DNA of 43,455 nt. It comes from JAAYBQ01 sp035403465 (GTDB taxonomy: Bacteria > Spirochaetota > UBA4802 > UBA5550). The notes below the pieces were generated by a model. It saw nothing but the letters and a program-made list of their open reading frames with translations, had not been told where the DNA came from and made no database searches. The stretch's first letter is position 1. The number at the start of each line of letters is the position of its first letter. Positions 15,743 through 24,500 of this stretch are shown here, piece after piece. Position numbers and translations under genes: made by a program. The stretch covers positions 1-43,455 of the forward strand of contig DAONFG010000030.1 in the NCBI GenBank assembly GCA_035403465.1, written 5' to 3'.

Positions 15743-16723
15743 ATGAAAACAAGAATTACAGAAATGTTCGGAATCAAATACCCGGTAATATGCGGGTCAA
15801 TGTACCTGGTTGGTGAACCCAAACTTACTGCAGCAGTTTCAAACGCAGGGGGCATGGGCAACCTGACAGCAGGAAACTACAAGACCACGGATGAACTGCG
15901 GGCAGCGATACGCGAAACAAAAAAGCTCACGGACAAACCTTTCATGGTGGGCATAACCATACTCCCTTCATTCCACATTACAATGGATGACCACAGGAGA
16001 AACCTTGAAGTATGCGCCGAAGAGAAGGTCGGAGGAATCGAAGTATCCGGGACACCGCTCGACAAGGTGGGCACACAGTACATGGAGATGCTGCGCAAGG
16101 CCGGGGTAAAGATGTTTCACAAGGTCGGTTCTGTTAAACACGCTGTTCATGCTGAAGAGGCGGGATACGACGGTGTTTACGCTGCAGGGATTGAAGAAGG
16201 CGGACACCCGCTTAACGATGATGTCACAACAATGATTCTCACGCCCAAGATGGCCGAGACAGTGAAGATCCCGGTTGTTACAGTGGGCGGCATTGCTGAC
16301 GGAAAGTCCCTGGCAGCCGCACTTGCACTGGGCGCAGAGGGCGTAATGATGGCGACAAGGTTCATGGCTACACACGAATGCCAGGTGCACGACAATATAA
16401 AGCAGGAGATATTAAAGCGCCAGGAATATGATACAACACTGATCTGCAAATCGGTCAACCTCCAGGGGCGTGCGATCAAGAATAAAATCGTGGGTGAAAT
16501 ACTCGAGGCTGAGAAAAAAGGGGCAAATATAATGGAACTTGCACCGATGATCACAGGCGAAAGATGCCTCACGGCCTGGCAGACAGGTGACACAGACATC
16601 GCGCCCATGATGATGGGGCAGTCACTTGGCCGTATAAATGACATCAAGTCATGTAAAGAAGTAATTGAAGACATGGTAGCGCAGGCTAAGAAGGAAATAG
16701 AAAGGGTGCGCGGACTGTTTTAA
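15743..16723 (+). CDS. Nitronate monooxygenase / NPD-family flavoprotein
   Basis: The 326-residue TIM-barrel protein resembles 2-nitropropane dioxygenase-like FMN enzymes. Seen: MFGIKYPVICGSMYLVGEP, SNAGGMGNLTAGN, GIEEGGHPLNDDVTTM with the family histidine, and the phosphate-binding turn VVTVGGIADGKSLAAALALGAEGVMMATRF. Relatives include nitronate monooxygenases and FabK-type enoyl-ACP reductases. In acyl-CoA loci such proteins may reduce or oxidise acyl intermediates, so the nitronate name is only a family label. It begins 20 bases after the TetR gene, with a GAGG site, and is followed by two palindromic repeats before the dehydrogenase. Confidence 0.85.
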   Translation: MKTRITEMFGIKYPVICGSMYLVGEPKLTAAVSNAGGMGNLTAGNYKTTDELRAAIRETKKLTDKPFMVGITILPSFHITMDDHRRNLEVCAEEKVGGIEVSGTPLDKVGTQYMEMLRKAGVKMFHKVGSVKHAVHAEEAGYDGVYAAGIEEGGHPLNDDVTTMILTPKMAETVKIPVVTVGGIADGKSLAAALALGAEGVMMATRFMATHECQVHDNIKQEILKRQEYDTTLICKSVNLQGRAIKNKIVGEILEAEKKGANIMELAPMITGERCLTAWQTGDTDIAPMMMGQSLGRINDIKSCKEVIEDMVAQAKKEIERVRGLF

Positions 16724-16739
16724 ATCTGACTCACCCAAT

Positions 16740-16855
16740 GTCATTCCGGCTGTAGCGCAGCGGAATGCCGGAATCTTAATGGTACAATGAGTTTATCATG
16801 AAATTCTTTGAGCCCTCAGGATTCCGGTATGTGCTTTCAGCAAAACCGGAATGAC
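16740..16855. repeat. Palindromic dispersed repeat (GTCATTCCGG...CCGGAATGAC)
   Basis: The ends GTCATTCCGG and CCGGAATGAC are exact inverse copies. Further inner matching occurs between GCCGGAATCTT on the left and AGGATTCCGGT on the right. The element lies directly after the nitronate monooxygenase gene. A second, different element follows at 16892, so two elements sit almost in tandem in this 275-bp gap, which otherwise holds no gene. Confidence 0.65.
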
Positions 16856-16891
16856 ATACTCAGATATAAATTTGCCGCTTAAACACTTTTT

Positions 16892-16969
16892 GTCATCTCC
16901 GCGAAGGCGGAGATCCATATTGTCTAAAACAATATAGAGTAAATGGATACCCGCCTGCGCGGGTATGAC
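16892..16969. repeat. Palindromic dispersed repeat (GTCATCTCCGCG...CGCGGGTATGAC)
   Basis: It starts GTCATCTCCGCGAAGGCGGA and ends CCCGCCTGCGCGGGTATGAC. Its right 27 bp match the end of the repeat at 7958-8046 with one base changed. ATCCAT on the left pairs with ATGGAT on the right. The element ends about 29 bases before the start of the acyl-CoA dehydrogenase gene. Confidence 0.65.
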
Positions 16970-16998
16970 ATATGCCTGCAAATTACACAGGAGCAAAA

Positions 16999-18870
16999 AT
17001 GAAAAACCCCCTGATAGACACAAGAGACCAGAAGTTCGTCCTGTTCGAGGTACTGGGCATAGATTCACTCACGCAGTATGAAAAATTCTCCCAGTTTGAC
17101 CACGACACATTCGAGGCCACACTTGACCTCATTGAAAATATCTGTGTGAACCAGTGCTACCCGCACTTTGCGGACGCTGACCGTGAAGGCTGCTCGTTCG
17201 ACGCCGGGACCGGTGAAGTGAAACTTCCCGAATCAGTTAAGAAACCGCTCAGGGCCTACTACGATGCGGGCTTCATCGGCATGAACGAGTCCCCGGAAAT
17301 CGGGGGCATGGGTCTGCCGCAGTCAATCGGCGCCGCAGGCATGGAGTTCATCAGCGCAGCGCACCAGCCGCTCCTGATGTACGGCGCACTGGCTCACGGT
17401 TCCATGAAACTCATAGCGAAGTTCGGCACTGAATATCTTAAAAAAACATTTGTTCAAAGGATGATGCGCGGTGAATGGGGCGGAACAATGTGCCTCACAG
17501 AACCGCAGGCAGGCTCGGACGTGGGGAGGCTGGCCGCGAAAGCCGTGAAACAGCCTGACGGCACATACCGCATTACAGGACAGAAGATATTCATCTCAGC
17601 AGGGGAAAACGACTTCTACTCGAACATAATACATCCAGTCCTCGCGCGCATAGAAGGGGACCCTGAGGGTACAAAGGGAATATCAATATTCATTGTGCCT
17701 AAATTCCTTGCAGATGAAAACGGCAATCCCGGCAAACGGAACGACGTTAAGTGCATCGGGATCGAGCACAAGATGGGAATCAAGGGGTGCGTAACCTGCA
17801 CCATGAGTTTCGGCGATGACGGCAACTGTGTCGGGTACCTGCTTGGAAATGAACGCGAAGGGATGAAGATAATGTTCAACATGATGAACGACTTCCGCAT
17901 GGGCACAGCCTCACAGGCCCAGGGCGTGTCATCTGCCGCGTACCTTCATGCAGCATCATACGCTAAAGGCCGGATGCAGGGAACAGCTTTAAAGGACATG
18001 AACAACCCGTCAGCAGCCATGGTGCCCATTGTTGAACACCCTGATGTAAAGCGCATGCTCCTCTGGATGAAGTCATATGTTGACGGCCAGCGAATGCTGG
18101 TATACAGCATGTACTACAACATGGACCTGGCAAAGGTGCTCACGGGTGACGCGCAGAAAGAGGCGGCAGGCATTGTTGACTTTCTGGTACCGATATGCAA
18201 GGCCGGGTGCAGCGACCGGAACACGCTGATTACATCCGAGGCTATGCAGGTATTCGGCGGCTACGGTTTCTGCAGCGATTACCCCATTGAGCAGATGATG
18301 AGGAACTCCAAGATACTCTGCATATTCGAAGGGGCAAACGGCATACAGGGAATAGATCTTGTTATGCGCAAAATCCTGATGAACCCCGGACAGTTTAATT
18401 ACGGCGTGTTCAAAAAGCGCATACTCGCTTCTGTCAATGACGCGCGGAAAAGCGGAGTTGATGATAAGTATATCGCGCCTGTTGAACGCGGAGTCGCCAG
18501 GCTCGATGAGTATGTTGAAACAATGAAGGCCTGGACTGGAAAGTTCATGTTCGGCCAGGTACTCTCGGGTGCCACCCCGTTCAGGAAGGCTATATACATG
18601 CTTGCAATAGCATGGATGCACGTGTGGAGCCTCACGGTTGCATTTCCAAAAATGAAGTCTTTGACCGGTGACCTTACAGGAGCAGAACTGAAAAAGTTTC
18701 TAGCTGAAAACAGCGAGGCAGCGTTCTATTACAGCAGGGTGCTGACTTCAAGGTTCTTTATCACAGAGGAGTTCCCCCAATTCTTCGGTATGATGGACGC
18801 GCTGTCGGGCGATGAATGGACAGTACTTGAGGCAGGTGACGAGGCGTTCCCGGGGACAGTAGAGCTGTAG
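16999..18870 (+). CDS. Acyl-CoA dehydrogenase (about 620-residue type)
   Basis: The 623 residues form an FAD acyl-CoA dehydrogenase of the long class with a C-terminal extension. Motifs: GGTMCLTEPQAGSDVGRL, QKIFISAGEN, EGMKIMFNMMNDFRMGTASQAQG, and QVFGGYGFCSDYPIEQMMRNSKIL..FEGANGIQGIDLV, where the glutamate is the likely catalytic base. It oxidises acyl-CoA to enoyl-CoA, passing electrons to an electron-transfer flavoprotein. An in-frame ATG at 16972 lies just after a repeat and lacks a ribosome binding site; the ATG at 16999 has CAGGAG 5 bases before it, so I chose that. It follows the TetR and flavoprotein genes. Confidence 0.93.
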   Translation: MKNPLIDTRDQKFVLFEVLGIDSLTQYEKFSQFDHDTFEATLDLIENICVNQCYPHFADADREGCSFDAGTGEVKLPESVKKPLRAYYDAGFIGMNESPEIGGMGLPQSIGAAGMEFISAAHQPLLMYGALAHGSMKLIAKFGTEYLKKTFVQRMMRGEWGGTMCLTEPQAGSDVGRLAAKAVKQPDGTYRITGQKIFISAGENDFYSNIIHPVLARIEGDPEGTKGISIFIVPKFLADENGNPGKRNDVKCIGIEHKMGIKGCVTCTMSFGDDGNCVGYLLGNEREGMKIMFNMMNDFRMGTASQAQGVSSAAYLHAASYAKGRMQGTALKDMNNPSAAMVPIVEHPDVKRMLLWMKSYVDGQRMLVYSMYYNMDLAKVLTGDAQKEAAGIVDFLVPICKAGCSDRNTLITSEAMQVFGGYGFCSDYPIEQMMRNSKILCIFEGANGIQGIDLVMRKILMNPGQFNYGVFKKRILASVNDARKSGVDDKYIAPVERGVARLDEYVETMKAWTGKFMFGQVLSGATPFRKAIYMLAIAWMHVWSLTVAFPKMKSLTGDLTGAELKKFLAENSEAAFYYSRVLTSRFFITEEFPQFFGMMDALSGDEWTVLEAGDEAFPGTVEL

Positions 18871-18901
18871 AGATTGATAATAATTATTCGAGATGATAAC
18901 C

Positions 18902-19059
18902 TGTCATTTCGAAGGAGCCATTCAAAAAAGATAATTTCCCCGGTAGAAGCTGCGACTGAGAAATCTCAATGACATAAGATTTTAATGGTCTTATAACCAT
19001 AATTCATCCTGTTATTTGAGATTTCTCACCCGAAGTGTGGAAGCGGGTTCGAAATGACA
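18902..19059. repeat. Palindromic dispersed repeat (TGTCATTTCGAA...TTCGAAATGACA)
   Basis: The 12-bp ends are exact inverse copies. Inner arms GAGAAATCTCAA (left of centre) and TTTGAGATTTCTC (right of centre) also pair, so the element folds as a long interrupted stem. It lies after the acyl-CoA dehydrogenase gene in a 403-bp gap that has no convincing gene. Comparable elements are common between genes in related genomes. Confidence 0.65.
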
Positions 19060-19207
19060 AATACAATCCTCAGGCAATTCACAGGAGCACCCGGTAAATT
19101 AAATCCAAATTTTTATTTACAAATAACCCACCTCGAAACAAATGATCATCAGACTTGTTTCAAATCGGCGTTCGAAGCCTTCACCATGCATCGAGGGGGC
19201 TTTTTTC

Positions 19208-19222
19208 GGGGGCTCCGCCCCC
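19208..19222 (+). repeat. GC-rich hairpin ahead of prfC (GGGGGC-TCC-GCCCCC)
   Basis: A perfect 6-bp GC stem with a 3-base loop, preceded by GAGGGGGC and six T residues. It is about 50 bases upstream of prfC. It may be a terminator for transcription arriving from the left, an element of the prfC leader, or a piece of a common GC-rich dispersed repeat. Confidence 0.4.
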
Positions 19223-19273
19223 TGCCCCGTTCAGTAAATCGAAAAACAACAAGTTTAAAGAGAAGAACAATAT

Positions 19274-20854
19274 ATGAAAAACGAAATAGCACGCAGGCGC
19301 ACGTTCGCCATAATTTCGCACCCGGACGCGGGTAAAACCACCCTGACCGAAAAACTCCTGCTTTACGGAGGCGCCATTGAACTGGCCGGCTCTGTAACAG
19401 CCAAAAAGAAACAGAGGGACACGTCATCGGACTGGATGGAACTTGAAAAGAAGCGCGGAATATCGATTTCATCCACGCTTCTGCAGTTTGAATACAATAA
19501 TTTTAAAATGAACCTTCTGGACACTCCGGGCCACAAAGATTTCTCCGAGGATACATACCGTGTGCTTACAGCTGTAGACGGCGTAATAATGGTCATAGAC
19601 GCGGGTAAAGGTATAGAGAGCCAGACTCAGAAACTCTTCGAGATATGCCGCAAGCGCGAAATACCGATCTTCACATTCATGAACAAACTTGACAGGCCGG
19701 CATTGCCGCCCCTTGAGCTTATTGACCAGCTGGAAAAGGTGCTGGGGATTCACGCGTTCCCGGTTAACTGGCCGCTCGAGAACGGCCCGCTGTTCAAGGG
19801 GATTTTCGACAGGCTTACAAGCCAGGTTTACCTCTTCGAGAGAGTCCCGGGCGGTGCATACAGGGCGCCTGTTACAACCCACGGCATAAAGGACCCTTCA
19901 GTTAAAAACATACTCAGCGTGTCTTCATACTCTGATATAATCGAAGAGGTGGAGATGCTCGACTATGCCCACGCGGGACTTGACAGGGATGAAATCCTTG
20001 CAGGCAGGACAACCCCGGTATTCTTCGGCAGCGCTGCCAACAATTTCGGTGTGGAACTCCTGCTCAACGGGTTTCTTGAATATTCCAGCGGTCCGCTTCC
20101 AAGGAAAAGCACGAGGGGCGAGGTACCCCTTGACAGCTCCATATTCTCCGGATTTATCTTTAAAGTCCAGACAAACATGAATCCAGGACACAGGGACCGC
20201 ATGGTTTTTGCCCGTGTATGCTCAGGTGTGTTCCAGCGCGACAGCAAGGTGTTCCACATGCCCCATGCAAAAGAGATACGCATATCCAGTTCACACAGCG
20301 TGTTCGGCAGGGAACGGGAGGTAATGGACGAGGCATACCCGGGCGACATTCTGGGGTTTGTAACGAACACGATATTCAGGGTCGGCGATACAATCACGTC
20401 AGACCCGGCAATTGTCTATAACGAGATACCGCGTTTTGCCCCGGAATGTTTCGCATACCTGCACAACGTAACAACATCGGCATACAAGTCGTTCCGTAAA
20501 GGAATAGACCACCTCCTGGCCGAGGACATAGTGCAGACCTTCCAGCTTGACGGCAGGCCATCGGCAGTCCCGCTGCTTGGTGCTGTCGGTACGCTGCAGT
20601 TCGAGGTACTTCAGTACAGGCTCAGGGATGAGTACGGCGCTGAATCAAGGCTGGAGATGATGCCCTGGAGCGCTCTCCGCTGGCTGGAAACAGAAATGGA
20701 TAACGAGGAGTTAAGCAGGACTCTGCCGTACAACGCTGTGCTCGGAATAGACAGCAAAGACAGGCGTGTTGTGCTGTTTCAGAATTCCTGGTCAGTTAGC
20801 GGCTTCACTGAAAAAAATCCATCCATACTGGTGCTCGACTCGCCAAGACGTTAA
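19274..20854 (+). CDS. prfC: Peptide chain release factor 3
   Basis: The 526-residue translational GTPase matches RF3, which recycles RF1 and RF2 from ribosomes after termination. G1 is HPDAGKTTLTEKLLLYGGAI, the switch region carries KKRGISISST, G3 is DTPGHKDFSEDTYR, and G4 is FMNKLDRPALPPLELI. The RF3-typical PVNWPLENGPLFKGI and the C-terminal ATSRLE-like region (GAESRLEMMPWSALRWLE) are present. Length is normal for the family. The ribosome binding site is a weak AGAG. It stands alone between a repeat-rich gap and a convergent gene pair. Confidence 0.95.
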   Translation: MKNEIARRRTFAIISHPDAGKTTLTEKLLLYGGAIELAGSVTAKKKQRDTSSDWMELEKKRGISISSTLLQFEYNNFKMNLLDTPGHKDFSEDTYRVLTAVDGVIMVIDAGKGIESQTQKLFEICRKREIPIFTFMNKLDRPALPPLELIDQLEKVLGIHAFPVNWPLENGPLFKGIFDRLTSQVYLFERVPGGAYRAPVTTHGIKDPSVKNILSVSSYSDIIEEVEMLDYAHAGLDRDEILAGRTTPVFFGSAANNFGVELLLNGFLEYSSGPLPRKSTRGEVPLDSSIFSGFIFKVQTNMNPGHRDRMVFARVCSGVFQRDSKVFHMPHAKEIRISSSHSVFGREREVMDEAYPGDILGFVTNTIFRVGDTITSDPAIVYNEIPRFAPECFAYLHNVTTSAYKSFRKGIDHLLAEDIVQTFQLDGRPSAVPLLGAVGTLQFEVLQYRLRDEYGAESRLEMMPWSALRWLETEMDNEELSRTLPYNAVLGIDSKDRRVVLFQNSWSVSGFTEKNPSILVLDSPRR

Positions 20855-20882
20855 CCCGGTGTACTGCTGCTGTTTCCTGTAA

Positions 20883-21173
20883 TTAAACCAGGTCATGGAT
20901 CTCTTTAACAGCCGCTTTCCCGTCGCGGGACCAGGCTATTACGCATTTACCGGGACTGATGCCTGCAAGGCGTTCATCGGATGATCGCAGTTTATTAAAA
21001 TCCGCTGTCCCTATGAATTCGCGCAGCAGTTCAAGCTGCCTCCCCGATTCAATTACATCCCTCTCGTCACACGATTCAAGCAGCAATGTTGTCAATCTCC
21101 GGAACTCATTTTTAGCCCCGGTCTCTATGCAGTGTGTCCCGGTGTGCAGTGTTACGGTTACTTCCGGTGCCAT
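20883..21173 (-). CDS. Small protein of unknown function downstream of YibE/F gene
   Basis: I do not recognise this 96-residue protein. It begins MAPEVTVTLHTGTHCIETG and is soluble, with a helical, charged middle (LLLESCDERDVIESGRQLELLREFIG) and a short C-terminal region ending VIAWSRDGKAAVKEIHDLV. The ATG is one base after the stop codon of the YibE/F membrane protein, so the two are probably translated together. No signal peptide or membrane segment is visible. Coupled position is the main support for it being a real gene. Confidence 0.6.
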   Translation of the reverse strand: MAPEVTVTLHTGTHCIETGAKNEFRRLTTLLLESCDERDVIESGRQLELLREFIGTADFNKLRSSDERLAGISPGKCVIAWSRDGKAAVKEIHDLV

Positions 21174-21174
21174 G

Positions 21175-22329
21175 CTATCCTATAATCTCCCGTTCTGCAT
21201 TGTCTGCGCCGGTTCTTACCCCGCCGTGAAGCTTTATGCAGATGATAGCTGTTACCGGCATGCTGAGGAACATCCCGATACATCCAACTGCGGATTTAAT
21301 AAGCTCGCTCAGCACGGGGTTGTAGTTAAGCACCATTGTTAAAGGAATCCCCGGTTCCATCTTCAGGGCTATGAGCAGCACCAGCGGCAGCGAAGTCCCT
21401 ACATACGCGAAGAGAAGTGTGTTGAGCGTTGCACCAAGCATATCCGAACTCACAGTGATGACAGACTTGAACGCCTGGCCGAAAGAAATTTCAGGATGTA
21501 CTTTGAATATCTCCTCGGCTGCAGATGCAATTGATATGCATACGTCCATTATTGCGCCAAGCGCCGCGATTATGATACTCGAAAGGGCAAGTCCCCTGAG
21601 GTCAATGTCGGTAACCGATGCGTAGAATACTGTCATCATTTCGTTTGTTACTATACCTGTGAGCCGCATGATCCAACCGGCCAGCAGAGCAAGAAATGTA
21701 GCTATAAGTATACCGCTTGATGCGCCTGCGATCGCGGCAATGGTCTTTTTTTTGAATCCAAGAATAATTGGTATTGTTATGATTATTGCAGCAATACATA
21801 TGGCAACGGCAACAGGAAGCGGCGAATTACCTTCAAGTGTCATGGGAATCAGCAGGTAGAATATCAGGAAGATTGTCGCGATGAACGCAAGGATTGACAT
21901 TATGCCGCGAATTCTTCCCACCAGGAGTATGGCCGCAAGCAGCACCACACCGAAAAAAATAATTCCCTTAGAGTTGTCCACGTCATATATATGAATGTAC
22001 TCGACACCTTCACTGCCGCCTGTTACCGATATTCCTATGAAGACAGTATCACCCTCCCTGTAGAACATCTCTTTGGGCATGTTGTCATCGCCGCTGAAGG
22101 TCACTACGTGAGATTCACCCTTCTGTTCGCCGTCCAGGATCCTGAGGTGCACGCCGACCTCTATATCGTACGGATTGTTTTCATCAGGTTTCGACCTCTC
22201 GATCTTTACAATCCCGGCGCGGGCAAACCTTCTTGCGTCCTTGAAGATCTTTTTCTCAACGGCAAAGAGCGGGGCAGCAAGAGCTGCTGCCATGAGTATT
22301 GCGGTCAGAATAATCCATTGCTTCTTCAT
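21175..22329 (-). CDS. YibE/F-family membrane protein
   Basis: The 384 residues begin with a signal-like segment, then an extracytoplasmic domain to about residue 120 (including VGVHLRILDGEQKGESHVVTFSGDDNMP), then about seven or eight hydrophobic segments. The membrane part carries family-typical sequence such as DLRGLALSSIIIAALGAIMDVCISIASAAEEI and SSDMLGATLNTLLFAYVGTSLPLVLL. The YibE/F family (PF07907) has no settled function; some members are thought to be transporters. CAGG precedes the ATG. A small unknown gene is coupled directly downstream. Confidence 0.85.
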   Translation of the reverse strand: MKKQWIILTAILMAAALAAPLFAVEKKIFKDARRFARAGIVKIERSKPDENNPYDIEVGVHLRILDGEQKGESHVVTFSGDDNMPKEMFYREGDTVFIGISVTGGSEGVEYIHIYDVDNSKGIIFFGVVLLAAILLVGRIRGIMSILAFIATIFLIFYLLIPMTLEGNSPLPVAVAICIAAIIITIPIILGFKKKTIAAIAGASSGILIATFLALLAGWIMRLTGIVTNEMMTVFYASVTDIDLRGLALSSIIIAALGAIMDVCISIASAAEEIFKVHPEISFGQAFKSVITVSSDMLGATLNTLLFAYVGTSLPLVLLIALKMEPGIPLTMVLNYNPVLSELIKSAVGCIGMFLSMPVTAIICIKLHGGVRTGADNAEREIIG

Positions 22330-22586
22330 TATATACCTGCGCTAATTTTATACACTAAAAATGCCCGGAATTTATATCGGGGTGATTGATGTCATTTTAA
22401 TTACGGATAATAGCCGTACTAAGTGGAACAAATCAAGTATAAATCTGCTTTTCCAGAGTTTAATCAGGCCACAGCCATTCAGATGTTTAAGGAATCATCT
22501 TGATGTATAAACCGGCAGCGGACTGGCTGGCAGATTTTAAATGAACGCCGGATTTTCTGCGGCCATCCGTAAAAGACGCTTGACAT

Positions 22587-22616
22587 TTGCAAATATCATT
22601 TGCAAATGATTCGCAA
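22587..22616 (+). promoter_or_regulatory. Double Zur-type operator of the zinc operon
   Basis: Two overlapping palindromes are present. TTGCAAAT-ATC-ATTTGCAA (22587-22605) has perfect 8-bp arms. TTGCAAAT-G-ATTCGCAA (22600-22616) has one mismatch. A TTGACA (22580-22585) directly abuts the first. Spacing and symmetry resemble Fur/Zur boxes, and the operon encodes both zinc uptake and a Fur-family regulator. The rest of the 291-bp gap between 22329 and 22624 shows no gene. Confidence 0.7.
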
Positions 22617-22623
22617 CTAACGG

Positions 22624-23601
22624 ATGGTAATAATGTTATCTATATTCTCTACATATGCGACAAGCATATTTCTCGAAGGGGTATTCTTCCTTATTGCCGG
22701 TGTAATAATATCCAGCCTGATCGAAGTTTTTATTCCAGGGGAATTCATTGAAAAAATAATACCTGAAAACAGGCTCCTGGGGATCGCCGCCGCCTCATTC
22801 ACCGGGCTTCTTTTTCCAGTCTGCGAATGCGGGATAGTACCGGTGGCTGCCCGCCTTATAAAAAAAGGGGTCCCTGCTGCTAACGCGGTAACAATGATGC
22901 TCTCGATCCCCATTGTGAATATTGTTGTATTCACCAGTACACATTTTGCATTCAAGAACATACCGGAAATAGCTTTTTACAGGACAGCCGGCGGTATCAT
23001 CGTCTCATTTGTGATTGGCGTCATCATCACCTTTTTTATGAAAGATGAATTTGTGTTAAAAGATAATAAGCCGGGCAAATACGCGCCGGTTGATTATAAA
23101 TGCAGCGGGGAGCTTATATCAATCCGGAATTGCGGATGTTACTGTCATACGCACCAGGACGATGAAACAGTGCCCGGTTCTTTTCTCAACAAACTGCAGA
23201 TGGTTTTTTTCCACAGCATCGCAGAATTCTTTGATACAGGGAGATTTTTTATAACCGGCGTCCTTGCGACGTCCCTGCTTCAGACCATCATTCCCAGGAC
23301 ATGGTTCACATCGGTCAGCAGTACCTTTCCTGTATCCGAACTATTCATGTCGGGATATGCCTTTATCCTTTCAATCTGCTCACAAACCGATGCTTTCATT
23401 GCCCGTTCATTTTCTGACAGCTTCGGCGCGGGCGCGCTTCTCTGCTTCATGATATCAGGAGCCATGATCGATATAAAAAATATAACAATGATGAAGAATA
23501 TATTCAGCACAAAATTCATACTTTTACTTTCTTCAATGATAATCTTTTTTACAATAACTTTTTCCCGCATTGCAGAGATGCTAATTGGAGCCGGTTTATG
23601 A
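22624..23601 (+). CDS. Permease (DUF318/YcgR-like) in zinc operon
   Basis: The 325-residue polytopic protein belongs to the PF03773 permease family. The intramembrane motif PVCECGIVPVAARLIKKG (about residues 61-78) and the later SICSQTDAFIARSFSDSFG are diagnostic repeats. A cytoplasmic loop in the middle has a Cys/His-rich segment, CGCYCHTHQDDE, a possible metal site. Its end overlaps the TIGR03943 gene by 4 bases (ATGA), the same pairing as ycgR-ycgQ of Bacillus. An in-frame ATG at 22633 is an equally possible start; neither has a clear ribosome binding site. Zinc-linked transport is inferred from the operon. Confidence 0.85.
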   Translation: MVIMLSIFSTYATSIFLEGVFFLIAGVIISSLIEVFIPGEFIEKIIPENRLLGIAAASFTGLLFPVCECGIVPVAARLIKKGVPAANAVTMMLSIPIVNIVVFTSTHFAFKNIPEIAFYRTAGGIIVSFVIGVIITFFMKDEFVLKDNKPGKYAPVDYKCSGELISIRNCGCYCHTHQDDETVPGSFLNKLQMVFFHSIAEFFDTGRFFITGVLATSLLQTIIPRTWFTSVSSTFPVSELFMSGYAFILSICSQTDAFIARSFSDSFGAGALLCFMISGAMIDIKNITMMKNIFSTKFILLLSSMIIFFTITFSRIAEMLIGAGL

Positions 23602-24491
23602 AACTTATACGGCAACTAATTATTTACAGGGAATTCATCATTCTCTCCCTTCTGTTTATAAGCATAGAAAAGATAATATCCGGCAGACAGCTTGCCGGAT
23701 ACATCAATCCCGATTACCATATATTTGTATATCTTGCGTTGTTCCTGCTGCTGATATTCTTTGTTTTCGCACTGGTCTTTGCGTCACAGAATAATAAAAG
23801 CGAAAGCAGACCGGGCATGGTCAATTACGCAGTTTTTATGATTATGATAATTGTAATGAACCTGCCGCACGACAACACCCTGTTTTACAACCATTTAAGT
23901 CTGCAAAGGGATTTTTCATTCGCTGATAATGCTTCAGGAAAACCGGCTCCAGTTGATCAATCCGACATCAGGGACAAAGCTGATGACCCGCTCCAGGGAG
24001 AGCAGAAACCCGGAGACAGCTCTTCAGAAACAACCGGATATTCCATCAAACCTGAGAACATGGATAATGCTGAAACATCATTCCCTGCCGTGCCGGGAAC
24101 GGGTGATTTATCCGCGGAAGTTTTGATAGTTTACCCTGAAAACTTCTATTCGACGGTTGAGAATATTTTTAACTCTCCGGAAAAGTATCTCAACAAAAAA
24201 CTTGAAATAATCGGATTTGTATACAAATCAAAAAAACTTAAAGAGAACAGGTATATCATAGCCCGGCTTGTTATGTGGTGCTGCGCAGCTGACGCAGGCA
24301 TGGCCGGCCTGGTGTTTAATGCGGAAAGCACGGGAGCAGCATTTACTAAAGATGAATGGCTGGTCCTACGTGGTCACATTGAAATGCAGCGCGCCGTGCG
24401 GAACACGAATGACGCGCCAATTCCGGTATTGATTATTGAATGGTATAAACGGATCGCGCCGGAAAACCCTTATATATACCCTGTACAATAG
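23598..24491 (+). CDS. TIGR03943-family permease partner protein (YcgQ-like)
   Basis: The 297-residue protein has two or three hydrophobic N-terminal segments (to about residue 96), a variable charged linker (SFADNASGKPAPVDQSDIRDK and beyond), then a conserved C-terminal domain. The latter contains the typical KKLEIIGFVYK, RYIIARLVMWCCAADAGMAGLVF with a CC pair, and DEWLVLRGHIE. This family is regularly encoded beside DUF318 permeases and is presumed to form a complex with them at the membrane. The overlap with the upstream permease supports that. The substrate is unknown, with zinc suggested by the operon. Confidence 0.82.
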   Translation: MKLIRQLIIYREFIILSLLFISIEKIISGRQLAGYINPDYHIFVYLALFLLLIFFVFALVFASQNNKSESRPGMVNYAVFMIMIIVMNLPHDNTLFYNHLSLQRDFSFADNASGKPAPVDQSDIRDKADDPLQGEQKPGDSSSETTGYSIKPENMDNAETSFPAVPGTGDLSAEVLIVYPENFYSTVENIFNSPEKYLNKKLEIIGFVYKSKKLKENRYIIARLVMWCCAADAGMAGLVFNAESTGAAFTKDEWLVLRGHIEMQRAVRNTNDAPIPVLIIEWYKRIAPENPYIYPVQ

Positions 24492-24500
24492 AGGAGAGTT

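Noticed and set aside
16972..16998. Upstream ATG as start of the acyl-CoA dehydrogenase
   Set aside because: It is next to the palindromic repeat and lacks a ribosome binding site, while 16999 has CAGGAG at normal spacing.
19054..19335. Open frame across the 403-bp gap into prfC
   Set aside because: It starts inside a palindromic repeat and overlaps prfC in another frame; the composition is not protein-like.
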